Source: Candidatus Nitrosopumilus sp. (lineage in GTDB: Archaea > Thermoproteota > Nitrososphaeria > Nitrososphaerales > Nitrosopumilaceae). From it: 57,585 nt of DNA. The stretch spans positions 44,016 through 101,600 of the forward strand of contig REGH01000001.1 of NCBI GenBank assembly GCA_003702495.1. The letters are read 5' to 3'. Made by a program: the position numbers and the translations under genes. The notes below the pieces were generated by a model. The model was given only the letters and a program-made list of their open reading frames with translations, was not told the origin of the DNA and searched no databases. Shown in pieces: positions 1 to 8,481 of the stretch (position 1 is its first letter; every line of letters starts with the position of its first letter).

Positions 1-1018
1 TGGTCTTTGGTCTGATTCCTTTTGCATCCAAATCATCATAGTATCTTGTAATGAGTTCGGTGTTTGGTTTTCCTTTATTCCATCTTAATTCCTCTCCTTC
101 GAATTTACCATTGTACAAATCTGATAGTGTACTTGCACCTTCAGAATTAATCACTGCAATTCTTGGAATTTTTTTAATCCAACCCCACTCGTATAATTCC
201 ATTAATGCTTTTCCGCAACTAGATGTATTTCCTAATGCTCCCCCAGGATAAACAATCCAATCTGGAGCTTCCCAATTCAAATATTCTAATGCTCTAAATG
301 GAATTGTTTTTTGTCCTTCAATTCTAAATGGGTTTACAGAGTTTACAGTATATCCATCATGGTTTTGTGCATCATCTAATGATTGTTTTAATGCATCATC
401 AAAGTTTCCATCAATTTCTAAAATTTGAGCTCCAAACTGATATGCTTGACTTAGCTTTCCTGGAGCAATTTGTCCTGCTGGAATGTAAACATCACAATTT
501 ATTCCCTCATTAGCCGCAAACATCCCAGCAGATGCTGAAGTGTTACCTGTTGATGCACAAACAATCTTTTTTGCACCTACCATCTTTGCATGAGTTACAG
601 CAGTTGCCATACCATTGTCTTTGAAAGAACCGCTTGGATTGTAGCCTTCAGGCTGTAACCATAAATTATCATTTGAAATACCTACAAATTCTGAAGCTTT
701 TGCCATGTGGTAAGGCTTTGAAAGTCTTCCTTCTGCACCATCAAGTGAAACCAAAAATTTTGAACATTCTTCAATACTCTCAGTATCTACTTGGCAAAAG
801 TTTAGTAATTCTCTAAATCTCCATACCCCACTTTCGTTGAAAATGTTTCCTTGAGAGTTTCGTCTATCGTAAAAAACTTCTTTTAGATTTTCTGAGGGAG
901 TGTGTTTATATTTTACATCAAGTAAATGTCCTTTCTCACATTGGACATTTGTACTCTCAATTGGATATTCCATTCCACAATCTGGATCAATACATTTTAG
1001 AAATGCGTCTCCCTGCAT
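1..1018 (-). CDS. thrC: Threonine synthase (3' part cut by window edge)
   Basis: PLP enzyme that turns O-phosphohomoserine into threonine, cytosolic. The reverse strand reads from an ATG at 1018 without a stop to base 1, about 339 codons. An N-terminal zinc-ribbon-like part (C9, C14, then CEKGH) precedes the fold II PLP core. The lysine motif NPSGSFKDNGM and the following CASTGNTSASAG phosphate-binding segment are typical of threonine synthase. The C-terminus lies outside the window. It pairs functionally with threonine dehydratase at 10727-11935 and IlvD at 49379-51055. Family assignment is firm; the exact start is the first ATG before the Cys motif. Confidence 0.93.
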   Translation of the reverse strand, partial: MQGDAFLKCIDPDCGMEYPIESTNVQCEKGHLLDVKYKHTPSENLKEVFYDRRNSQGNIFNESGVWRFRELLNFCQVDTESIEECSKFLVSLDGAEGRLSKPYHMAKASEFVGISNDNLWLQPEGYNPSGSFKDNGMATAVTHAKMVGAKKIVCASTGNTSASAGMFAANEGINCDVYIPAGQIAPGKLSQAYQFGAQILEIDGNFDDALKQSLDDAQNHDGYTVNSVNPFRIEGQKTIPFRALEYLNWEAPDWIVYPGGALGNTSSCGKALMELYEWGWIKKIPRIAVINSEGASTLSDLYNGKFEGEELRWNKGKPNTELITRYYDDLDAKGIRPKT

Positions 1019-1120
1019 ACCCCTTACAAAAAATTCTGATAATTTAAAGCAAAGGTGCAATTTTCTATAGTTGAAGCTATTTTTCCTAAACTTTAGATTA
1101 GATGGGTTTGAAAATGGATT

Positions 1121-1495
1121 GTGGTTACATACATAGAATATCTCAAAAGTATTTTATTACAAATTCTTGAATCTTATGAAAACTTAAAAGAAATTCAAGA
1201 CAAACCTGGAGATCTAGAAATCATAAAAAAAGAATCACTCAAAATTAATGGGTTTTTCAAGGTTATTTCAAATAAAGTTGAAGATACCAAAATACCTCAC
1301 TCAGATTTCAAACCATTAAAATCAAAATTTAAAAATTATTTGGAAAATTATTACTTTGAACAAGAAATTGAGACTATGAGCCCGCTTTATGAAAATGACG
1401 TGCACAGAGTAAAAAATATGCGGTTAAAGATCCTCGAATCCTTTGACGAGAACAAAATTATGGCTGACATCAAGGAGTTTATTGATAAGATTTGA
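1121..1495 (+). CDS. Hypothetical protein, helical
   Basis: 124 residues from a GTG start; no family recognised. The sequence is Lys/Glu/Ile-rich and looks almost wholly helical, with no membrane segment or signal peptide. It is divergent from threonine synthase, about 100 bp apart. Its stop TGA overlaps the TTG start of the next microprotein by 3 bp, so the two are probably co-transcribed and translationally coupled. Codon use and the close coupling support a real gene; function unknown. Confidence 0.65.
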   Translation: MVTYIEYLKSILLQILESYENLKEIQDKPGDLEIIKKESLKINGFFKVISNKVEDTKIPHSDFKPLKSKFKNYLENYYFEQEIETMSPLYENDVHRVKNMRLKILESFDENKIMADIKEFIDKI

Positions 1496-1596
1496 GTGAA
1501 AAAAAATGCGTATTGTGTGGGTGCAAAGATCATAAATTGTTCGGATGTAATAGGCACATGTCCAAAAAATGTAGTTGTTTCAAAGAAGAAAACTGA
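1492..1596 (+). CDS. Cys-rich microprotein (34 aa)
   Basis: Small ORF with a TTG start overlapping the TGA of the upstream gene. It encodes 34 residues with the pattern CxxCxC then C, H, CxC (C6, C9, C11, C20, C27, C29), a likely zinc-binding knuckle. The dense, ordered cysteines in so short a frame are unlikely by chance. It faces another Cys-rich microprotein at 1607-1723 with an 11-base gap between stops. No function is claimed. Confidence 0.6.
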   Translation: MSEKKCVLCGCKDHKLFGCNRHMSKKCSCFKEEN

Positions 1597-1606
1597 TTTT
1601 TAGAAA

Positions 1607-1723
1607 TTATTTTCGTTTAGGTCCGGATCTTTCATGAAAATTCAAGCAACATTTGCATTCTTTCTCAAGACATTCTGATTCAGAATGATGGCCACAAATT
1701 CCACATTCACAACTTCCGGACAT
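1607..1723 (-). CDS. Cys/His-rich microprotein (38 aa)
   Basis: 38 residues from an ATG at 1723. Cysteines at 5, 7, 10, 18, 23, 25 and 26 and histidines at 12, 13 and 30 form CxCxxCxHH and CxCC clusters, typical of a small zinc-binding protein. It converges with the Cys-rich microprotein at 1492-1596. The C-terminus is basic. No named family is recognised; the residue pattern is the evidence for coding. Confidence 0.62.
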   Translation of the reverse strand: MSGSCECGICGHHSESECLEKECKCCLNFHERSGPKRK

Positions 1724-1791
1724 GATACTAGTTATCTTAATTGGAATATAATTTATCCCCCAAATTTTTATGAGTTTGAGGTCAAATGAGA

Positions 1792-2109
1792 TTATTTTTT
1801 AGATTTTGATTTTTTTCCAGAAGATTCTTTTCCTTCCAGTTCCTTCTCAATTTCTTCAGCTTTTGTATCTACTGCCTTGATAACTTCTTGAATTAATCCA
1901 TCAAGATCACTATCTTCTACTTCGGGTTCTACAGTAGATGCAATTTCATTAATAGTGTTTGAAATTTCAGCACTCACATCTTCAAAACTTTCCGGATCTT
2001 CATATGTTGAATTGTAGAGGTTTTTGAGGTTGTTTACATGACCTACAATTTGATCTGTTATCACAATCTTATAATCAGTCCCGTTCACGTCAAATTCTTT
2101 TGAACTCAT
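1792..2109 (-). CDS. Hypothetical acidic protein
   Basis: 105 residues. The middle is strongly acidic (many Asp/Glu) and probably helical; the last dozen residues are a basic Lys/Ser tail (GKKSKSKK). The N-terminus looks like a short beta segment. No recognisable domain, signal or membrane segment. It lies 55 bp downstream of the next gene on the same strand (2165-2758) and may share its transcript. Function unknown. Confidence 0.6.
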   Translation of the reverse strand: MSSKEFDVNGTDYKIVITDQIVGHVNNLKNLYNSTYEDPESFEDVSAEISNTINEIASTVEPEVEDSDLDGLIQEVIKAVDTKAEEIEKELEGKESSGKKSKSKK

Positions 2110-2164
2110 AACATTTTTCGAAATCTTATGTTTATAATGTTTTTGAGTGGAAAATGATGGACTA

Positions 2165-2758
2165 TTAGAAGACTATGTAATCAAGTGCTGATGCATCACT
2201 AATTAATCTAGTATGTTTTGAACCTACTACATATCCATTTTTGATATCTTCTGCAGGAATCCATCTGTTTGTTGATGTATAATGTCTTTTTTCTTGTAAT
2301 TCTCTTTCGATTGCTTCTACATCAAATTCGCCTTCTTCTACTTCTTGTGTAGCAAGGTGCTTGATTGTTACAAGAATTTTGGTAACTTTTACCCTGTCTC
2401 CAAATTTCCATTTCATGGGAGGGTTTTCATCTGACACTTCTAACACTTTGATTTTCATTTGTTTATTACCAAATGCATCATGACTGATGAGCGTTTTTTC
2501 ATCTGTAAATTCTTCAAAAGTAATTCTGGAGTTCACCTCTGCATCTGATACTGTTTCTAGCAGCGCGGCTGAATTGAATTCTGTATTTGGTTTTTCATCA
2601 TAACTTGTTTGAATACTAATTTCTGGTAACTGTGATTCTTCTGGTTCAGGAGTTGGTTCTGCAACTACTTCTGGTTCAGGATTTTTAATTTTTTCAATTC
2701 TTTTAACTTCATTATCCCATTGTAGTTGGGCATCTTCATCTTTGTTCACTTCAGACAT
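2165..2758 (-). CDS. Hypothetical protein with acidic Pro/Glu N-terminus
   Basis: 197 residues. The first 60 or so are low-complexity, rich in Pro and Glu (PEPEVVAEPTPEPEE) and probably disordered. The rest looks like a compact alpha/beta domain with no catalytic motif I can name. No signal peptide or membrane helix. It sits between an Hjc-like nuclease (start 3364, same strand, ends 2816) and an acidic hypothetical, and could be co-transcribed with both. Function unknown. Confidence 0.6.
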   Translation of the reverse strand: MSEVNKDEDAQLQWDNEVKRIEKIKNPEPEVVAEPTPEPEESQLPEISIQTSYDEKPNTEFNSAALLETVSDAEVNSRITFEEFTDEKTLISHDAFGNKQMKIKVLEVSDENPPMKWKFGDRVKVTKILVTIKHLATQEVEEGEFDVEAIERELQEKRHYTSTNRWIPAEDIKNGYVVGSKHTRLISDASALDYIVF

Positions 2759-2815
2759 ATGATTGATTCTTGTTTATTCTTTAAAAACAATTTGTAGATT
2801 TTTTAAAATTTGGCA

Positions 2816-3364
2816 CTATTTGGGTTGTTTTGTTTTAAAGGGCATCTTACATTCTTTTAGATGGATCTCTTTTCGTGAACCGTCTACTTTTGCATATATT
2901 TTTCCTTCATATGTACAAACACAATCAGTGATCTCTAATTTTTCATCCCAAATTTTGTAAAACTCTCTTAGTTCCCGACTTTCATATTTTCCTACTCCCA
3001 ATCTTTTCTTGGATAGGAACTTGAATGCTAACAACACATGTCTTTTTTTGTAGATATCAAATGTCTTAATCCACTCTAAACATCTTTCAATCTGATCATA
3101 TGGAACTGGAAGCGAAGTGCTTGTTCCAGATTTTGCTTCAATAGTAAAAATAGTACTGTCTTCAGTATTTACAGCTAAAACATCTGGTAATGCAATGCTT
3201 GGAGATCCTAATCTAAATGCCTTCCAATCTGATGATGTATTGAATCGTTTTACCAATGTATCTTCCCATTGATATCCACGCTGTCTACGGGTTTTTGCAG
3301 CTTTTTGATTATTGGTAATTGTTTTTTTGGATAATTTTGAGATGGTTAATGTTCGTGAGCGCAT
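2816..3364 (-). CDS. Hjc-like PD-(D/E)xK nuclease
   Basis: 182 residues resembling archaeal Holliday junction resolvases. The nuclease core shows E34 in GYQWEDTLVKRF, the PD motif at P60-D61, and E76-A-K78 in IEAKSG, which together would bind Mg2+ and cut DNA. The N-terminal 28 residues are basic (KTRRQRG just before the domain), fitting DNA contact. The protein is longer than typical Hjc (about 130-140 aa) because of N- and C-terminal additions, so it may be a divergent resolvase or another archaeal nuclease of the fold. Active-site residues are intact. Confidence 0.72.
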   Translation of the reverse strand: MRSRTLTISKLSKKTITNNQKAAKTRRQRGYQWEDTLVKRFNTSSDWKAFRLGSPSIALPDVLAVNTEDSTIFTIEAKSGTSTSLPVPYDQIERCLEWIKTFDIYKKRHVLLAFKFLSKKRLGVGKYESRELREFYKIWDEKLEITDCVCTYEGKIYAKVDGSRKEIHLKECKMPFKTKQPK

Positions 3365-3512
3365 ACTATTCTTCCTCTTTTAAGATATAGTAAGGTGGGT
3401 AATTACATAATACCCGTTAAAATTGATTGAGTAGTTCGTTTCTTATTTGTGATAGAACCAAAACCTAAATGAATTCGGTAAAACAATAATACTCTAAAGA
3501 ATTACCTGATTT

Positions 3513-3611
3513 GTGGCAAAAAAGAAAAAGGAACTAAAACAACGCCAAAATCTTCAATGTCATTGGCACTGTCCTTGCGAAGATTGCCGAAATGATGATG
3601 TCTCATACTGA
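3513..3611 (+). CDS. Cys/His-rich microprotein (32 aa)
   Basis: 32 residues from a GTG start. A basic N-terminus (AKKKKELKQR) leads into CHWHCPCEDC, that is C-x3-C-x-C-x2-C with an interleaved His, a plausible zinc site. It is one of several such microproteins in this window. The short length limits confidence; the cysteine spacing is the only evidence. Confidence 0.45.
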   Translation: MAKKKKELKQRQNLQCHWHCPCEDCRNDDVSY

Positions 3612-3673
3612 AATATGACAAATTTTTAGTTGTCTAACAATTTGCCTAAATAGGACGTGATTTCAAATAACTT

Positions 3674-3874
3674 GTGTCTGAAATTATAATTGAAAAATTA
3701 CTTGAACAAAGAGATTTTTATTTAAACACACTAAAACAACTAGAATTTCAATTGGCAATTGAACCCACAGAAAATGAACTACGAGATATTGAGAAATTAC
3801 AAACAACTACTGTTGAACAATTAAAAAAAGTAGAACAAGAAATTGCTTATCTTAATTCTAAAAAATCCTCCTGA
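3674..3874 (+). CDS. Hypothetical small coiled-coil protein
   Basis: 66 residues from a GTG start. Leu/Ile/Glu/Lys-rich with heptad-like spacing, probably one helical hairpin or coiled coil. It ends 40 bp before the methyltransferase-like gene on the same strand and may share its promoter. No motif or membrane segment. Function unknown. Confidence 0.55.
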   Translation: MSEIIIEKLLEQRDFYLNTLKQLEFQLAIEPTENELRDIEKLQTTTVEQLKKVEQEIAYLNSKKSS

Positions 3875-3914
3875 ATTACAATGAGTTTATCAAACCCCTG
3901 TTTTTACAAAATCC

Positions 3915-4742
3915 ATGTTTGATGAAATAATTCAGAATTTTGTTTCTATAAAACAGGATTTTGCCAAAAATTACTCTGGAAATGCCCATATTCAAGAGGT
4001 AATTCCTGCATTAAATTCTGAAAAATTCCCTTTTGACCAAGAACATTTGAACTCTATTCATGAATTTGCAAAAAAAAATCCAATTTACTATAATTCCTAT
4101 GATGAAAAAATTTTGGAAACGGATTGCGTGGTTTATGAAGGTGATATTAATGATCATTGGTTAAACAGTATCAAACATGGTTCAAGCTGTCAACCATTCT
4201 ATCCGACATGGATGGTTTCAGCATATTTGATGGTATCAATTGCAAAAAATCTGGGATATACCGAATTAATCGATATTGGTTCTGGAGATGGACGAATTGC
4301 ATTTTGTGGAAAGATTTCTGGATTTACAACTCATAGTATTGAAATTGATGATGGTTTAGTTGCATTACAAAAATTGATCTGTTCCAACACTGAACAAAAT
4401 TTTGATCCTCACTGTGAAGATGCATTGGAGTTTGACTATTCTAAATTTCAGTTAACAAACCCTGTATTTTTCATTGGAGGGTTACCGCAAATGGGTGGAG
4501 ATGTGTTAGCAACTAGTATTATTGATAAAATTAATTGTATTGATCAACTAAAAAATTCTACAGGAATTGTATTTGCAGGAACCCATACCAAACGTCAATT
4601 ATCTGGAAATTTATCTAATGGTGGATGGAGTTCGTTAATTAAAGAACATAACTTACAAGTATCAGAAACCGTTTCGCTTCCTACTGTTTGGACATTTGAT
4701 CAAACTACTGAAACACCATACATCTATACAAAATTTAACTGA
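3915..4742 (+). CDS. Class I SAM-dependent methyltransferase-like protein
   Basis: 275 residues. The middle carries a Rossmann motif I, LIDIGSGDGRIAF, followed about 20 residues later by an acidic position (SIEIDD) that would bind the SAM ribose. That is the standard class I methyltransferase layout. The roughly 110-residue N-terminal part contains HGSSCQPFYPTWMVSAYL, leading into the SAM domain. No recognised catalytic motif defines the substrate. Its stop overlaps the 3' end of the convergent DUF35 gene by 8 bp. Methyl transfer is inferred from the fold only. Confidence 0.68.
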   Translation: MFDEIIQNFVSIKQDFAKNYSGNAHIQEVIPALNSEKFPFDQEHLNSIHEFAKKNPIYYNSYDEKILETDCVVYEGDINDHWLNSIKHGSSCQPFYPTWMVSAYLMVSIAKNLGYTELIDIGSGDGRIAFCGKISGFTTHSIEIDDGLVALQKLICSNTEQNFDPHCEDALEFDYSKFQLTNPVFFIGGLPQMGGDVLATSIIDKINCIDQLKNSTGIVFAGTHTKRQLSGNLSNGGWSSLIKEHNLQVSETVSLPTVWTFDQTTETPYIYTKFN

Positions 4743-5043
4743 CTTCAAAAAAATAATTGCCTTCATTAATTCCACATTTTGAAATTTTTACGTATTGATC
4801 AATTTGTGGTTCATTAGTCATTTTTGCTATGATTCTAAAAGAACTCTCCATTTCTACAATACAAAAATAATCATCATTTTGCTTTGAAAATTCTATGATT
4901 TTACCTTGAAAATTTCCTTCTTTGAGCCTGGTTTTGCCCATACAATCATCACAAAATTCGGTAGGGGGCCACACCAATTTTTTACAAACGGTGCATTCTG
5001 GAATCAAAAAACTCCCTTTAGACAATTCTTCCTCAAAACTCAT
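4735..5043 (-). CDS. DUF35 zinc-ribbon/OB-fold protein, thiolase partner
   Basis: 102 residues. A rubredoxin-like zinc ribbon at the N-terminus (C18, C21, then C32, C35 in FCDDCMGKT) is followed by an OB-fold, the layout of DUF35 proteins. In archaea these form complexes with thiolase and HMG-CoA synthase and help channel acyl-CoA. Here the start codon overlaps the stop of the thiolase upstream by 4 bp, so coupling is direct. The complex is inferred from family knowledge and adjacency. Confidence 0.85.
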   Translation of the reverse strand: MSFEEELSKGSFLIPECTVCKKLVWPPTEFCDDCMGKTRLKEGNFQGKIIEFSKQNDDYFCIVEMESSFRIIAKMTNEPQIDQYVKISKCGINEGNYFFEVS

Positions 5044-6149
5044 TTTTCTAACACCAAAATAGTTGAAGATGTTGCAGCTGCAGACATGTTGTGAACTAGA
5101 CCTACACTTGCGTTTTCAACCTGTCTTTTTTGTGCATTATTTTGTAATTGTTGTGTAATTTCAATTGTTTGTGCGATACCTGTAGCGCCCAAAGGATGAC
5201 CACAACCTATCAAACCACCACGAGGGTTAATTTTGAGGTTTTTTGTTTCATAAAAATTTTTAACAAGATTGGTTCCCTCCCCTGGTTTTGCCATACCTAT
5301 AGCTTCTAATGCCATTGGCTCACATACGGAAAATGCATCATGAACTTCTACAACATCAACATCTTCTATTTTTTTCTGTGCCATTTGTAATGCTGTTTTA
5401 GTTGCATATTTTGTAGATTCCATTGAATGGAATGATTGATTTTTTGTAAATCCTGCTGAAATTGTTTTTTGTCCTACCCCCGAAATCCATATTGGCTGAT
5501 CAGTGATTTTTTTGAGTACCTTCTCTGATGCTAAAACAATTGAAGCACTTCCAGTACAAGATCTTGAGCAATCAAGTAGTCGGATATCTTCCGTAATTTT
5601 TTTAGATTCCATTACATCTTGTATGGTGTATGTTTTTTTAGAAAGTGCATTTGGGTTGTTTTGAGCTTGGCTGTGATTTTTTACTGAAACCATTGCTAAT
5701 TGCTCATCTGTAGTTGAGAATTTTCTTTTGTATGAACTAGTAAAAATTGATGCCCAAAATATTGGATGTTTAAACTCTCCACGAGAATTATCCCAATCAA
5801 GAATCTGACCGGGACTATCATATCTTTCCGCACCGCTTACTAACACCACATCTGCAAGACCTGATGCGATGTAAGAATAGGCTGAAACTATGGAATTTGT
5901 GCCTGAATTACACAGATTTTCTATAGAGTGGGCTGTTTTTGGTTGAATTCCAAGGGTTTCAGACAAGATTGGGGCAAGGTATTTTGAATTATTGTTAGTA
6001 GATACCAAAACTGCATCAATTTGGTTTTTTTCTATTTTTGAATTATTTTCAAAAATACTTTTTGCAGATTCAAAAAGAATAGATTCTATTTTTTTATCAT
6101 CTGTGGTAAAGGGTGTTATTCCATATGCTGCAATTCCTACTTTGATCAT
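5040..6149 (-). CDS. Thiolase family protein (acetyl-CoA acetyltransferase-like)
   Basis: 369 residues from the ATG at 6149, giving MIKVGIAAYG, the usual thiolase N-terminus. A longer open frame exists up to 6260 but would overlap the upstream gene, so I reject it; ATG 6158 is the other possibility. The nucleophile C80 lies in ENLCNSGTNS, with VEVHDAF and GLIGCGHPLGATG completing the active site. It is of the archaeal/SCP-x type that works with DUF35 proteins. It may condense acetyl-CoA (mevalonate or 4-hydroxybutyrate pathway) or cleave another 3-ketoacyl-CoA; the sequence does not decide. It sits 1 bp from the LLM gene upstream. Confidence 0.86.
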   Translation of the reverse strand: MIKVGIAAYGITPFTTDDKKIESILFESAKSIFENNSKIEKNQIDAVLVSTNNNSKYLAPILSETLGIQPKTAHSIENLCNSGTNSIVSAYSYIASGLADVVLVSGAERYDSPGQILDWDNSRGEFKHPIFWASIFTSSYKRKFSTTDEQLAMVSVKNHSQAQNNPNALSKKTYTIQDVMESKKITEDIRLLDCSRSCTGSASIVLASEKVLKKITDQPIWISGVGQKTISAGFTKNQSFHSMESTKYATKTALQMAQKKIEDVDVVEVHDAFSVCEPMALEAIGMAKPGEGTNLVKNFYETKNLKINPRGGLIGCGHPLGATGIAQTIEITQQLQNNAQKRQVENASVGLVHNMSAAATSSTILVLEK

Positions 6150-6150
6150 A

Positions 6151-7116
6151 TCATTCATCCAAAAATGTTTTTTGTAGCAATCCAAATGACGTTCTGACAT
6201 CACCCACTGGATTGAATTGTAATATTGGTAAATCAATTCCTGTTTGGTTAAATTCCTCAAGTTGTTTTTTGGATTCCTCAGGTGTACCAGCTACTACAAG
6301 TTCTTTTAACATTGAATTTGTAACTAATTCATAATTAGATGAAAAACCCGTTTTTTTAAACTCTTCAAAAATATTTGATGTTTCCTTTTCAAACCCATTT
6401 TTTGCCAAAAACTCCCTATAGATTTTTCCAACAGATACATAAAACGCCAATGTTTTTTTTGCACGGGTAATCGCTTCTTCAGAATTTTCTGAAATACATG
6501 TAATTATTTGACATGTTACGTCTATCTTTCTTTCTGATTGCATTTTTTGAATTGTTTCTTTCATTTCGTTTTTAGGTCTAAGATAAAAAATCACTCCATC
6601 TCCAACATCCCATGTCAGATTCACCATTTTTTCATTTATTGCTGCAATGTATATTGGAATTGATTCTCTTTGTGGTTTAATCAATAATGTGAAATTCTTC
6701 AAATTAAAAATTTCCCCTGAATATGTAATTGGTTTTCCAGAAGAAATCAATTTGATAATTTCTACATATTCTTTCATTCTTTGCAAGGGTTTATCAAAAC
6801 TATATCCATGAAAAGTCTCCACAATGGGCAAACTACTAGTTCCAAGACCAAGAATCACCCTGCCTTTTGATATGGTATCTACAGTTACTGCTCCCATGGC
6901 AATTGTCGCAGGACTGCGTGAGTAGATGTTGATAATTGATGATCCTAACTTTTGAGTAGATGTTTTCCCTGCTACAGCACTTAACATTGAAAAATTCTCC
7001 ATACCCCATGTTTCAGGTACCCAAATTGTGTCTGTATGGGTTTTAGATATCATTTCAGCACAGTTTAGAACCTCATTTACAGATAACATTGAGCCTAAAC
7101 TGCATGCAATACGCAT
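6151..7116 (-). CDS. LLM-class F420-dependent oxidoreductase (Mer-like)
   Basis: 321 residues with the TIM-barrel luciferase-like pattern of F420 or FMN enzymes related to methylenetetrahydromethanopterin reductase. Seen are IWVPETWGMENF near the start, ATIAMGAVTVDTISKGRVILGLGTS for the cofactor region and PIYIAAINEKM. It leads an operon with a thiolase and a DUF35 protein, so it may act on an acyl-CoA or polyketide-like product rather than in C1 transfer. That role is inference. The substrate is unknown. Confidence 0.8.
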   Translation of the reverse strand: MRIACSLGSMLSVNEVLNCAEMISKTHTDTIWVPETWGMENFSMLSAVAGKTSTQKLGSSIINIYSRSPATIAMGAVTVDTISKGRVILGLGTSSLPIVETFHGYSFDKPLQRMKEYVEIIKLISSGKPITYSGEIFNLKNFTLLIKPQRESIPIYIAAINEKMVNLTWDVGDGVIFYLRPKNEMKETIQKMQSERKIDVTCQIITCISENSEEAITRAKKTLAFYVSVGKIYREFLAKNGFEKETSNIFEEFKKTGFSSNYELVTNSMLKELVVAGTPEESKKQLEEFNQTGIDLPILQFNPVGDVRTSFGLLQKTFLDE

Positions 7117-7218
7117 GAAATACCTGTGACTGACTGTATATTCTAGTGTTCTGTTTTAGCATTGGGTTAATTTTGATTGAGGTGCCGTATTATTGGAAAA
7201 TCTGTATATCAGTAACTG

Positions 7219-7365
7219 TTGAGCCAAGAAACATTTGCAGAAAAAACCCATCAAGAATCCAATTTTTGGAATAACGCCACCAAATATGCTTCAGCGAGCA
7301 AAGATGAGTCATTTGTGGAAGAGGTTGCATACATGATGGTCACATTGCACAGAACTGGTGCATAA
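7219..7365 (+). CDS. Hypothetical small protein (48 aa)
   Basis: 48 residues from a TTG start beginning MSQETFAEKTHQESNFW and ending in a mostly helical segment. Composition is protein-like (Trp, balanced charge). It fills the gap between two minus-strand genes and is transcribed towards the nucleotidyltransferase 3' end. No family recognised. A 64-codon minus-strand frame over the same bases looks less protein-like. Confidence 0.42.
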   Translation: MSQETFAEKTHQESNFWNNATKYASASKDESFVEEVAYMMVTLHRTGA

Positions 7366-7375
7366 ATCAAAAAAA

Positions 7376-8044
7376 CTATTTTATTATTTTCTCTATTTCC
7401 AATGCACATTCCTCCATATCTTTGAAGGAATCTACAGAATACCATTTAGAATTTTTATATTTTATTGTATTTAGAATTCCTTTTTTTGCATATTTAGGAA
7501 ATACTGTTTTTTCAATATCGCCTCTATCTGGAAGTTCTTTTAAAACTGCTTTTTCTAAATGATATATTCCAGCATTCATCCAAGTATCTGAAATTTCTTT
7601 TTTCTCTTTGAAATTTAAAATCTTATCATCCTCAGTTTCCAAAATACCATATTTTGTTCTCAGTTCAATAGCAGCAATTGCATTTTTCTTTTTTTGTAAT
7701 TTTTTTAAATCAATATCTGTAATCGTATCTCCGTTCAAAACAAAAAATGATTTTTCATTAATCATTTTTCCTGCTTTTTTAATTGCCCCACCAGTACCTA
7801 ATGGTGTTTTTTCAATTGAGAATTTTATTTTTATTCCAATATCTTTCATGTTCAAATGATTTTCAATCATTTCTGTTTTGTATCCTGTACAAATGATGAT
7901 CTCTTTGATTCCAAATTTTTTAAGATATCTAATTTGCCATTCAATAATGGGTATGTTCTTTATTGGAACAAGAGGTTTTGGAACATAATCTGTTACTGGT
8001 TTTAGTCTTTTTCCTCGACCTCCAGCCAGAATGATTGCTTTCAT
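7376..8044 (-). CDS. Sugar-phosphate nucleotidyltransferase
   Basis: 222 residues, a full nucleotidyltransferase domain like RmlA, GlmU-N or GCD1. The signature GGRGKRLKPVTDYVPKPLVP near the start binds NTP and Mg2+; NGDTITDID supplies the second metal-binding Asp; MNAGIYHLEK is the sugar-contact segment. No hexapeptide-repeat domain follows, so it is a stand-alone transferase making an NDP-sugar or similar activated sugar for surface glycans or heptose. Substrate not determined. Confidence 0.85.
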   Translation of the reverse strand: MKAIILAGGRGKRLKPVTDYVPKPLVPIKNIPIIEWQIRYLKKFGIKEIIICTGYKTEMIENHLNMKDIGIKIKFSIEKTPLGTGGAIKKAGKMINEKSFFVLNGDTITDIDLKKLQKKKNAIAAIELRTKYGILETEDDKILNFKEKKEISDTWMNAGIYHLEKAVLKELPDRGDIEKTVFPKYAKKGILNTIKYKNSKWYSVDSFKDMEECALEIEKIIK

Positions 8045-8080
8045 TAATTTTGTCTAATTTTTAGAGTATATCAAAATTTT

Positions 8081-8347
8081 CTATTTTGATTCTTTGGTTT
8101 TCATACCAACACTATCTTTATTTTTTAATTCTGAATCATCAACTATTTGTTCCATCTTTTCTGCAAATTCCTTGTAAATTTTCTCTAATTCCTTTAGAGG
8201 GAGTTCAATCCCCAACAACTTCATAGTTTTATTCCAAGATTCTATGTATTTCTCATCATCAAGACCCTTACCCAAAGTCTCTGCTATAGAATGAACCCCT
8301 TCCGTTTTTCCTAGAGCATAGATGGCTATTTCACGTTCAGTTAGCAT
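8081..8347 (-). CDS. Hypothetical helical protein (88 aa)
   Basis: 88 residues from ATG 8347 (MLTEREIAIYALG); a GTG at 8356 in the same frame is the alternative. Highly helical and charged, no cysteines, no membrane segment. Its start overlaps the zinc-ribbon microprotein upstream by 11 bp, implying coupling. No family recognised. Confidence 0.58.
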   Translation of the reverse strand: MLTEREIAIYALGKTEGVHSIAETLGKGLDDEKYIESWNKTMKLLGIELPLKELEKIYKEFAEKMEQIVDDSELKNKDSVGMKTKESK

Positions 8348-8474
8348 TATTTTCACTTTCTGTCATGTAGTAGTGTAATTCAGTATAGCACTCGACACAG
8401 TATTCTTCAAAATTTGTATGATCACAATCATAGACTTTTTTTACATCATTACTGCATTTTGCACAAATTGGCAT
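8337..8474 (-). CDS. Zinc-ribbon microprotein (45 aa)
   Basis: 45 residues from ATG 8474. Two CxxC pairs (C4-x2-C7 and C26-x2-C29 in YCVECY), with CDH between, indicate one zinc ribbon. The downstream 88-residue gene starts inside its last codons in another frame. It follows the membrane protein gene at 8482-8874 by 7 bp, so the three probably form one operon. Function unknown; a nucleic-acid or protein-binding role would be typical but is not shown. Confidence 0.62.
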   Translation of the reverse strand: MPICAKCSNDVKKVYDCDHTNFEEYCVECYTELHYYMTESENNAN

Positions 8475-8481
8475 GATGATC

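Noticed and set aside
6150-6260. N-terminal extension of the thiolase gene
   Set aside because: It would overlap the LLM gene by about 110 bp and has no thiolase-like residues; the family start is at MIKVGIAAYG.
7251-7445. Minus-strand frame of 64 codons
   Set aside because: It overlaps the end of the nucleotidyltransferase and the 48-residue plus ORF; its composition is not convincing.
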